From the NCBI RefSeq assembly GCF_000429945.1, contig NZ_AUCV01000034.1, forward strand, positions 1 through 64,000: a stretch of DNA of 64,000 bases. The letters are read 5' to 3'. The position numbers and the translations under genes were made by a program. Of the stretch, positions 57,206-64,000 are shown piece by piece (within the stretch, counting starts at the first letter, position 1; each line of letters begins with the position of its first letter). The DNA comes from Desulfogranum japonicum DSM 18378. GTDB taxonomy: Bacteria; Desulfobacterota; Desulfobulbia; Desulfobulbales; Desulfobulbaceae. The notes under the pieces were generated by a model. It was given only the letters and a program-made list of their open reading frames with translations. It did not search any database and was not told where the DNA came from.

Positions 57206-58024
57206 TTATTCGTCGGTATAATAATATTTACTCTGATAATCAGAATAATACCCAAACACTTTGTAATCCAAAAGGTTTGTTTTATATGCGTTAAAAACTA
57301 CGCCTATAATCTTGTCACGCCCTATGGTTTCCACCAAAGCCCTGATATGTTCCCGGCGAGATTGTCCATGACGGACGACCAAAACAACGCCATCAACCTG
57401 CTGGGCAAGAATAGCAGTTTCAGCCGCTGCATTTAACGGCGGGCTGTCCAACACAATCAATCTGTCGTCATACCTTGCTTCAAGTTCTTCAATCAAGGCT
57501 ACCATGTTCGACGAGCCTGAAAGCTCTGACGGGTTTTCAGGTAACGAGCCACAGGGTAATATTGAAAGTTTTGGTACACCGCTTTTACAAATAAGGTTTT
57601 CCAGTGGTACTTGTGCCTGGAGGTAATCTGATACCCCCTTTAAATTTGATACGCCGAACAGTCTATGCTGGGTTGGTCTTCTCAGATCACAATCAACAAC
57701 CATGCAATAACTATCCACCCCCTGTGAAAGGGAAAGTCCTAAATTTGCACAGATATAACTTTTTCCTTCGCCTGGGGATGCGCTGGTCACCAATATGGAG
57801 CGCGGACTTTTGCCCATTACCGGGTATAAAATCCTGGTTCGTAAAGTACGTATATTTTCAGCGACTTCTGGCATATACTGCAATCCGAAACGAAATCTCT
57901 CCTCCCAACTGTCAGGAATTGCAGGGCCCTTATTTCTTTTTCCGGATTTTTTGACCTTCCTTTCCTTGTTTTCAATAGCCTCGCTTTCTGCTGCTTTACT
58001 TAAGGCATTACCAACTTTTCCCAT
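57206..58024 (-). CDS. CpsD/CapB-type tyrosine autokinase
   Basis: A 272-residue BY-kinase. Walker A is SASPGEGKS (~81-89), Walker A' is VVDCDLRRP (~109-117) and Walker B is VLDSPP (~191-196). The C-terminal tail is a tyrosine cluster (six Tyr in the last ~14 residues), the autophosphorylation site. It controls polysaccharide chain length with the Wzz-like protein encoded upstream. GGGAGG precedes the ATG. Confidence 0.93.
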   Translation of the reverse strand: MGKVGNALSKAAESEAIENKERKVKKSGKRNKGPAIPDSWEERFRFGLQYMPEVAENIRTLRTRILYPVMGKSPRSILVTSASPGEGKSYICANLGLSLSQGVDSYCMVVDCDLRRPTQHRLFGVSNLKGVSDYLQAQVPLENLICKSGVPKLSILPCGSLPENPSELSGSSNMVALIEELEARYDDRLIVLDSPPLNAAAETAILAQQVDGVVLVVRHGQSRREHIRALVETIGRDKIIGVVFNAYKTNLLDYKVFGYYSDYQSKYYYTDE

Positions 58025-58126
58025 TGTTACAGCATCCTCCCTTCACTCTTATAGGGTATAAAACCACACGGTACGTTTCTTTTGGCAGTTTCGATGAATA
58101 TCAACAAGTTTATATAATCTCTTTCT

Positions 58127-58255
58127 TTATAAAAAGCGCTGGTAGTGGTAACCCCCAACATAGAGATTTCGAAAGCTGTCCAGTTTGATCTTTTCATTAC
58201 GCTTCAATCTTGTAGCAAGAGTATCATAAACGTCAAGGGCACGAAAAATACTCAC
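58127..58255 (-). CDS. Possible small protein, 42 residues
   Basis: A GTG-initiated frame between the ATPase and kinase genes. The predicted sequence is well composed: VYDTLATRLKRNEKIKLDS, then YVGGYHYQRFL. No good ribosome site. The frame is open 13 codons further upstream. It may be a small gene or the remnant of one; unknown family. Confidence 0.35.
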   Translation of the reverse strand: MSIFRALDVYDTLATRLKRNEKIKLDSFRNLYVGGYHYQRFL

Positions 58256-58330
58256 TATCCAAAAATTGTGTAGGATACCGACAAGATTGGGTCTTTATAT
58301 TCGCCGCCCTAGCCTAGCTGCTCACAGGCT

Positions 58331-59320
58331 TCATTTTGTCGGCCATTGTACAGGTAGAAATGAGGATAGCCAGGATACAAGCCTGTTATCAGGTAAATAC
58401 TCTCTTGCAAGAAATCCGGCACACAACAAAAAAACAACGACCAGAACAACTAGCATATATTTACGGAGATCTTTTCCCTTGCTTGTTTTAGGTGCAAGTG
58501 GCAATGGAGTGGATTCACCGGGAAAATGTAAATCCTCAACGCAGGATTTTATAAGCTCTCCGTTAATGACTTGCCTGTTTTCAGCAAATCCGGTCAGCAA
58601 AGCATGGTCGCAAACAATATTGATAAGTCTGGGTGTTCCTTTGCTAACCTCATGAATATGAGCAACCGCTTCATTGGTAAAAATGTTTGGCTGTCTTGCT
58701 CCGGCACTCCGTAACCGAAAGAGAATATATTGTTTAGTTTCATTTAAAGAGAGAGGCTTCAAATCATATCGAATACCGATACGCTGGCGAAGGGGTAAAA
58801 GACGATCATCCTGCATAAGATCGTTTAACTCAGGTTGACCGACTAAAAATATGGATAAAACATCCTGCCCTTTAACATCCAGGTTAGACAACAAACGAAT
58901 TTCTTCCAACAAATCAACGGGCAAAACATGGGCTTCATCAATGATCAAAAGGATACGTTCATTTTCTTCGTAAGCCTTTTTCAGCAGTTCACCAAAGGCA
59001 ATAAGGAACATTGCCTTGTTTCCATCCCAGGGAAGTCCGAACTTGTTTGCCAGATATGAAAAAAACTCATCCCGATATAATAAGGGGTTGTTAAGTAGAC
59101 ACAGTTTCACTCCCATATCAAGGGAATCGACAAGAGCCTGAAGTAAAGTTGTCTTACCCAGTCCCACATTCGCAGTGAGCACCAAAAATCCTTTTTTGCT
59201 GATCACTCCATATTTGAGAATGGCCAGGCCTTCCTGATGAGCAAGGCTGCGAAAAACGACTTTGGAATCAGGAGTCAGTTTGAAAGGTTTGGCGCTGAGG
59301 CCATAAAATGCCCGATACAT
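58331..59320 (-). CDS. ExeA/GspA-like AAA ATPase, exopolysaccharide type
   Basis: A 329-residue ATPase. Walker A is TANVGLGKTT (49-58), Walker B is LLIIDEAH (~124-131), arginine-rich sensor region RQRIGIRY near 178. A single membrane segment at ~290-308 near the C-terminus. This is the form found in exosortase/PEP-CTERM and EPS loci between the Wzz-like and tyrosine kinase genes. Its exact role is unknown; it probably couples ATP use to EPS assembly. Confidence 0.88.
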   Translation of the reverse strand: MYRAFYGLSAKPFKLTPDSKVVFRSLAHQEGLAILKYGVISKKGFLVLTANVGLGKTTLLQALVDSLDMGVKLCLLNNPLLYRDEFFSYLANKFGLPWDGNKAMFLIAFGELLKKAYEENERILLIIDEAHVLPVDLLEEIRLLSNLDVKGQDVLSIFLVGQPELNDLMQDDRLLPLRQRIGIRYDLKPLSLNETKQYILFRLRSAGARQPNIFTNEAVAHIHEVSKGTPRLINIVCDHALLTGFAENRQVINGELIKSCVEDLHFPGESTPLPLAPKTSKGKDLRKYMLVVLVVVFLLCAGFLAREYLPDNRLVSWLSSFLPVQWPTK

Positions 59321-59358
59321 ATCGTATAATTATAAAAAAAGTTGATAGAAAAAACCTT

Positions 59359-60924
59359 TCAAATGATCAATTTACCCTTTGACCATAAAAACCAAATTGC
59401 CCCAACGATTACACAAACACCGCTGACCACATAAATATAGAAAGCTATTAATCGCACTCTATTTTGGTGTTTCTCTCGTGGCAACTTAACATCAGGTATA
59501 CTACATGTAACCGAAAGTCCGAGATATTCCTCAATACTTACAGGATCTTTAAAGGAGCTGTCAATAAGATCCAACCCCAGAGCCGTGCCACCACCAAATG
59601 CGAGCCCCAAGCCCACGGCGAGAATCATGATTTTAAGAAAATTTGGTTTTATAGGTTTTTCTGGCAATCTCGGAGGGTCAAATATCTTAAATTGACTTCC
59701 CTGTTGTTTCTGTTCCAGATTTTGCACTGATTCAGCCTGCAAATTTTGGGCGACCAAATAATCATAGTGACGTTTGAGCTCATCATAATCTCTGGTAAGA
59801 GAATTCCATTCAGCTTCTCTGGTAGGAGCGGCAGCTATCCAATCTTCAAGCCTTTCGATCTGTGTCCGCAAGGCTGCTTCATCTTTTCTCAATGCGTTGA
59901 TATTTAGATCAATATCTCTTTTTTGAATTTCCGCCTGCTGTAATACCGGATCCTGGACCTGAAATGAAGAAGATGACGGAGAGGAACCATCAACAGCCGA
60001 GGCTCCAAGAAGTTTTTCCATGGAAGCAATTTTAGCCCGCACCCTTTTGACTTCCGGATGAGATTCCTTGTATTTCACAGTCAATGAATGAAGGTAGCTG
60101 CGAAGTTGAGCCAGTTGCTGGTATGGATCAAGGGTTTCACGGCTTTTGCTTTGCTCATTTTCCGGCAAAGCATTGGTAGAGTAATTGTTCAAAAGGCGTT
60201 TGCGGGCACCAATCTGTTCCTGAACAAGGATTTTTGTTCGTTCCAGTTCCTGAATGTTATCCTGAACCCCTTGCAGTTTCACTTGCAGGGTATCAAGCCT
60301 GGCTACATTCAGCTCTCGCTGCTGCGGCATCTCATTATAGTACTGGAGCTTGTAATCGCGCATGGACTGTTCTTTCTTGTCCAGACTCAACTTGGCAAGT
60401 TCCAGTTCGTCTCGAATATAATTGGAAGTAACCGTTGCACGTTCCTCACGGTATTTCAGATTTTCCTCAATAAACTTGGAGGCCAGGGTGTTGGTTACAC
60501 GTAGCACCTTCCTGGGGTCAGGACCGATATAGCCGACTTCAAATACATCACCTTTGGTGGGATTGATGCGAACCTGTTTCCGCATGATCTCGATAACGTC
60601 TTCCAAAGGGATCTTCTTCCTCTCCTCCACATACAGATTCATATCCTGAATAATCTGCTCCAATGAATTTCTACTGGTAACCTGCTGTGTGATAGTACTA
60701 AGAATTTCACGGGTTTTAGCTCGCAGGTCAGGAGACATTTTGGCTGGATTAACTTTCTGTTGCTCATAGATCAGCAAAGCGAAAGCCTCGTATGTCCTCG
60801 GAGTTGTGGCATACACAGTTAATCCGCCAAGCACCCCTAAAAGAAACATTGTAAAAATAAGGGTCTTTCGTTTCAGAAAAACATCGACGTATTTCTTTAT
60901 TAGTTGCTTTGACTGTTCATTCAT
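59359..60924 (-). CDS. Wzz-type polysaccharide chain-length determinant
   Basis: A 521-residue protein. Membrane helix 1 at ~18-38, long coiled-coil periplasmic region (~160-400), Pro-rich PEKPIKPNF before a hydrophobic segment (~430-450), and a last helix at ~490-510. This is the long form paired with separate BY-kinases. First gene of the EPS run. Confidence 0.92.
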   Translation of the reverse strand: MNEQSKQLIKKYVDVFLKRKTLIFTMFLLGVLGGLTVYATTPRTYEAFALLIYEQQKVNPAKMSPDLRAKTREILSTITQQVTSRNSLEQIIQDMNLYVEERKKIPLEDVIEIMRKQVRINPTKGDVFEVGYIGPDPRKVLRVTNTLASKFIEENLKYREERATVTSNYIRDELELAKLSLDKKEQSMRDYKLQYYNEMPQQRELNVARLDTLQVKLQGVQDNIQELERTKILVQEQIGARKRLLNNYSTNALPENEQSKSRETLDPYQQLAQLRSYLHSLTVKYKESHPEVKRVRAKIASMEKLLGASAVDGSSPSSSSFQVQDPVLQQAEIQKRDIDLNINALRKDEAALRTQIERLEDWIAAAPTREAEWNSLTRDYDELKRHYDYLVAQNLQAESVQNLEQKQQGSQFKIFDPPRLPEKPIKPNFLKIMILAVGLGLAFGGGTALGLDLIDSSFKDPVSIEEYLGLSVTCSIPDVKLPREKHQNRVRLIAFYIYVVSGVCVIVGAIWFLWSKGKLII

Positions 60925-61473
60925 AAGCGCAAATCATCATTAAATTTTTCCCAGGCTCAACTGTTTTCATCTATTCAAACATCCTTCAGGAGGATGTCTG
61001 AGAATATCCTTTTCCCGGACTGTCCTTCAGATTAAACCTCAAATCATGGTAAGTCCTCAATTTTTCTGCCCTGGTATAGCCTTACAGTATACATCGCAAA
61101 TGCAACCTGCATCGAGACTCGATTTGTTCAGATTTAAGGAATTTTAATTCCGTGTAAAAATGAACAATTTTACAACAGAAAAGAATGCATATTCTGAAGA
61201 TAAAATTTTGGACACAACACGAAATTGGAAATGAGGACGTGGAAAAGTAAATTATCCAATCTTGCTAGTTTCTGAACTCACTCTCATGACTGTTTCAATA
61301 GATCAAGAGGGTAAGTATTGAAATTTTAAACCTGTCAGGTGTACAAACAGATATTCTGTACAATTTTGGACAGTTACCATCTCCTGCCCCCCTTAAAATG
61401 ACAATGTCTCAAAGGGCATCTCACTCATCACTATGTGATTCAACCTCTCGCAGGGTCCAAGCAACCCCTTTCC
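60925..61473. other. 549-base gap, EPS promoter region
   Basis: Upstream of the Wzz-like gene and after epmA. No gene is seen. It holds an 11-base direct repeat AATTTTGGACA (61204 and 61362), a TGTACA/TGTACA pair near 61351-61362, and a hairpin ACATCC/GGATGT near 60980. No sigma-54 consensus or c-di-GMP riboswitch could be recognised. Confidence 0.45.
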
Positions 61474-62400
61474 CTACTCTTGGAGGTCTTCCCAGTTCAG
61501 GGGAACAACAGATTGAATGGAATCAGCTCCCACCATCAGCATCAACAATCTATCAAGGCCAAGAGCAATTCCTGCGGATTCAGGATAGCGACAAAGCCAA
61601 GCCAAAAAAGTTTCAGGTACATCTCGCTGCTGTTTATCAGGATGCATTTTCCCCAACTCCTCAATAAACCTGTTGCGCATCATTGCCGGATCACATAGTT
61701 CAGAGAAGCCATTTGCAATTTCGATACCTGCTATATACAATTCGAACCTTTCTGCAACAGAGGGGGCATCTTGCTTTGCTCTTGCAAGAGAAGCAAGTTG
61801 TACAGGATAATCATACAAAAAAACCGGACGGTCAATCCCGAGTTGAGGCTCAATTTTTTCAACAAGCACACGATCAAAGGTATCTTCCTGTAATGCCTGC
61901 ATGACATCAACATCAGCATATTGATCAAATGCTTCTGCTACCGTGACCCGGTCCCATGGTTCGTGCAATGTGACCTGCCTCCCGCGCACAAAAAGTTGAT
62001 CACCGGAACCAAACAGCACCTGCTCCACAGCCATCCTTCCTGCCACAAAACGTATGAACGCCTCACACTCTTCCATGAGGTTTTGATAATCCCACCCTCC
62101 ATGATACCATTCCAGCATGCAAAATTCCGGTAAATGGAACCTTCCAATTTCCTCTTTCCGGAAACAGTGGCAAATCTGGAAAAGTTTTGAACAGCCGTTA
62201 GCCATCAAAATTTTCATGCACATCTCGGGTGAGGTCTGAAGGAACCCATCTTCACTCCCAAAAGGGAAAATATTTGCTTCCGGAATAAGAACAGGAAGAC
62301 GAACAGGTGTGTCGACCTCGAGATAACCCCGTTCACAAAAAAAAGTGCGCACGGCCTGAAGAAAACGAGCCCGCTGATTCAGACCGTGAATATCAAGCAC
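61474..62400 (-). CDS. epmA: Elongation factor P lysine ligase (EpmA/PoxA)
   Basis: A 308-residue class II lysyl-tRNA synthetase-like protein without the anticodon domain. Motif 2 is FRKEEIGRFHLPEF and motif 3 is GIALGLDRLLML. It attaches beta-lysine (or lysine) to EF-P. The start appears to be GTG, 4 bases after the efp stop; AAGAG lies upstream. The EF-P encoded next to it carries the matching lysine. Confidence 0.92.
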   Translation of the reverse strand: MLDIHGLNQRARFLQAVRTFFCERGYLEVDTPVRLPVLIPEANIFPFGSEDGFLQTSPEMCMKILMANGCSKLFQICHCFRKEEIGRFHLPEFCMLEWYHGGWDYQNLMEECEAFIRFVAGRMAVEQVLFGSGDQLFVRGRQVTLHEPWDRVTVAEAFDQYADVDVMQALQEDTFDRVLVEKIEPQLGIDRPVFLYDYPVQLASLARAKQDAPSVAERFELYIAGIEIANGFSELCDPAMMRNRFIEELGKMHPDKQQRDVPETFLAWLCRYPESAGIALGLDRLLMLMVGADSIQSVVPLNWEDLQE

Positions 62401-62404
62401 AACA

Positions 62405-62968
62405 CTACTCTTTTACACGGGTAATATACGTGCCGGTACGAGTATCAATTTGTATTTTATCACCCTGCTCTACAAATGGTGGAACCTGTAGTTGAAATCC
62501 GGTTTCAACTGTCACCGGCTTCGTATCTGTTCCAGAAGTATCACCTTTTACCCATGGGTCGGCAACGGTTACCACCAGATTGACAAATGTTGGGAGACTT
62601 ACATCTATGGGGCGTTCTCCAAAAAAAAGAACTTCGACCTCCATATTATCGATAAGATAATTCAGATTGTCGCCAAGCTGTTCTTCTGTCAGAAAAATTT
62701 GCTCATATGTAGAGGTATCCATAAAATGATACTCTCCATCCTGTGCATACAGGAACTGCATTTTCCTTTCTTCAAGATCTGGTTTTTCGAACTTATCGTT
62801 TGATCGATACGTATTGGTAAATTGGGTACCGGTGATCATATTTCGCATTTTGGTTCGGTACAGCGCCTGTCCTTTTCCAGGTTTGCTGAATTCGAAATCC
62901 GTGATGATGTACGGCTCCCCATCAATTTGAATTTTGAGCCCTTTGCGCAGATCAGAGGCTGTATACAT
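62405..62968 (-). CDS. efp: Translation elongation factor P
   Basis: A 187-residue protein of three beta domains. The modification loop PGKGQA is present with Lys32, equal to E. coli Lys34, the residue modified by EpmA. It rescues ribosomes stalled at polyproline. AGGGAT lies 8 bases before the ATG. Co-transcribed with epmA. Confidence 0.96.
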   Translation of the reverse strand: MYTASDLRKGLKIQIDGEPYIITDFEFSKPGKGQALYRTKMRNMITGTQFTNTYRSNDKFEKPDLEERKMQFLYAQDGEYHFMDTSTYEQIFLTEEQLGDNLNYLIDNMEVEVLFFGERPIDVSLPTFVNLVVTVADPWVKGDTSGTDTKPVTVETGFQLQVPPFVEQGDKIQIDTRTGTYITRVKE

Positions 62969-63153
62969 GATAAATCCCTAAGTTATAGTAATAATCTTGG
63001 TTCAGAATAATATAGACAATAGTCCTGCGGATTTCAAAGATTACAGTGTTCCGCAAAAAAAGGCACTCTCTGTTTAAGGTACCCTTGTCTTTGCAGGCTA
63101 TCTTTAATACATTTGATCGACTACCACAAATGAATAGAAACAAAAAGAGTGCA

Positions 63154-63651
63154 ATGAAATTACGCATAGGAATCTTATCCGATACCCATCTGAGTCGTCC
63201 GGACAGTCTGTTTCTGAAAAAAATACGGCATTGTTTCAAGGACTGCAGTGTCATTGTCCACGCAGGTGACCTCACAGATACCAGTCTTTTAGATGCTTTC
63301 ACGGGGAAAGACCTGTATGCTGTCCACGGGAATATGTGCTCCCGTGAACTCCATACTCGATTACAGAGAACCCTGTCTTTTTCCCTCGGAAATTTCACAT
63401 TCGGTCTGACACATGGTGACGGCCTTGGGTATGATATAGAAGCTGGCCTTTGGGATCTCTTCCCCGACGCGGATTGTGTCATTTACGGTCACACACATCG
63501 CCCTGTCTGCCACACTGTTGCTGGACGGCTTATTGTTAATCCCGGAAGCTTTCGTGATACAGGACAGTTTGGCGCAAAAGGCACATATGCTATTGTGGAA
63601 ATTACCGAATCCCTGCATGGAAAAATATTCGAGGTACCGAACCAAATATGA
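63154..63651 (+). CDS. YfcE/MJ0936-type metallophosphoesterase
   Basis: A 165-residue phosphodiesterase. Metal-binding motifs are GILSDTHLS (~6-14), HAGDLTD (~35), HGNMC (~55), THGDGLG (~83) and GHTHRPV (~107), the full set. Substrate not known; relatives cleave cyclic nucleotides or small phosphodiesters. The ATG at 63154 is chosen; an ATG 24 bases upstream is possible. It overlaps the HIT gene (ATGA). Confidence 0.92.
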   Translation: MKLRIGILSDTHLSRPDSLFLKKIRHCFKDCSVIVHAGDLTDTSLLDAFTGKDLYAVHGNMCSRELHTRLQRTLSFSLGNFTFGLTHGDGLGYDIEAGLWDLFPDADCVIYGHTHRPVCHTVAGRLIVNPGSFRDTGQFGAKGTYAIVEITESLHGKIFEVPNQI

Positions 63652-64000
63652 ATCCTCTTTGGACTCCTTGGCGTATGGAACATGTCACAGGAAAACATGT
63701 TTCAGAATTGAAATGCATTTTCGAACCACCTGGTGACTCCAGCCAGGACAGAAAATTTCTGCTCCTTTTCCGAGATCAGTTTCTGGTTATTCTCCTCAAC
63801 CGATTTCCTTATGCCAATGGACACCTCCTTGTCGCCCCCAGTCGCCATGTGGGAGATCAAGACCTTCTGACCTACACTGAGCAATCTGCTCTTATGTGGG
63901 GAATTACTCAGGGCTGTAAGGCATTACGTAATATATTTCATCCAGATGGTCTGAACGTTGGCCTTAACTGGGGGAAAACCGCTGGTGCAGGAATTGCCGA
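63648..64000 (+). CDS. HIT-family nucleotide hydrolase/transferase (partial)
   Basis: The start of a HIT protein; ~117 residues are seen before the window ends. It begins NPLWTPWRMEHV, the N-terminal of the AP4A-phosphorylase-like HIT group, and continues with NRFPYANGHLLVAPSRHVGD and NVGLNWGKTAGAGIA. The His-x-His-x-His site lies beyond the window. It is coupled to the phosphoesterase gene. Confidence 0.9.
   Translation, partial: MNPLWTPWRMEHVTGKHVSELKCIFEPPGDSSQDRKFLLLFRDQFLVILLNRFPYANGHLLVAPSRHVGDQDLLTYTEQSALMWGITQGCKALRNIFHPDGLNVGLNWGKTAGAGIA

Noticed and set aside
60925-61473. Possible c-di-GMP riboswitch or sigma-54 promoter before the EPS genes
   Set aside because: Some bases look similar, but neither the riboswitch core nor a TGGCAC-N5-TTGC promoter is present.

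Overview
The window looks like one stretch of chromosome from a sulfate- or sulfur-metabolising member of the Desulfobacterota, most likely Desulfobulbales. The reasons are a typical dsrC gene, a haem/sirohaem/cytochrome c maturation cluster, a rubredoxin coupled to a B12-dependent methionine synthase, and gene families common in that group. This placement comes from gene content, not a phylogeny. Base composition looks moderate (mid-40s % GC by eye) and even, and no prophage, integrase, complete insertion sequence or CRISPR array is visible. Coding is dense, with short same-strand operons, many ATGA or TAATG overlaps, and a few gene-poor gaps.

Layout. 1-330: end of an rRNA operon (23S 3' end, 5S, terminator). 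0.4-9 kb: RluA-type pseudouridine synthase; a B12-binding radical SAM protein of unknown role; a membrane-anchored trypsin-like protease with a zinc ribbon; a methionine synthase split over two overlapping genes and followed by a rubredoxin gene; a small unknown gene. 9-12.6 kb: WYL regulator, short GlmU-like uridylyltransferase, stand-alone AICAR transformylase. 12.8-20.3 kb (minus): precorrin-2 dehydrogenase, CcsA-type cytochrome c assembly protein, HemA, a coupled unknown gene and a Gfo/Idh/MocA oxidoreductase, then a methyltransferase, UppP, a small periplasmic protein, a TlpA thioredoxin and an orphan flagellar rod-like protein. 20.4-23.1 kb: SurA, RodZ-like protein, RecO. 23.2-31.6 kb (minus): chemoreceptor, very large SNF2 helicase, PpiD. 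31.8 kb: dsrC behind a palindromic promoter. 32.2-35.2 kb (minus): zinc-ribbon protein, acylphosphatase, LigA, tautomerase. 35.8-38.2 kb: GalE and a diguanylate cyclase. 38.2-40.2 kb: gene-poor, repeat-rich stretch with two small cell-envelope proteins. 40.2-44.3 kb: CmoA-CmoB, a SLOG-like protein, an M23 peptidase with a bactofilin. 44.7-49.6 kb (minus): the conserved rpmH-rnpA-yidD-yidC-jag-mnmE cluster, divergent from mnmG-lgt. 52.7-56.6 kb (minus): HU, LuxR-type response regulator, a fused endonuclease III/exonuclease III, beta-carbonic anhydrase. 57.2-60.9 kb (minus): exopolysaccharide chain-length module. 61.5-64 kb: EF-P with its lysine ligase, a metallophosphoesterase and a HIT protein cut by the window end.

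Themes. Several genes serve tetrapyrrole and cobalamin chemistry: two methionine synthase parts, a B12-type radical SAM protein, precorrin-2 dehydrogenase and HemA. Another group serves tRNA, rRNA and translation: RluA-like, CmoAB, MnmE/MnmG, RnpA, L34, EF-P/EpmA. A third serves the envelope: YidC/YidD, Lgt, SurA, PpiD, UppP, bactofilin/M23 and EPS.

The least expected items are a dispersed ~150-bp inverted-repeat element in three copies (one carrying the stop codon of the radical SAM gene), a second degenerate repeat family, the endonuclease III-exonuclease III fusion, the split methionine synthase with its rubredoxin, and a perfect palindrome over the presumed dsrC promoter.
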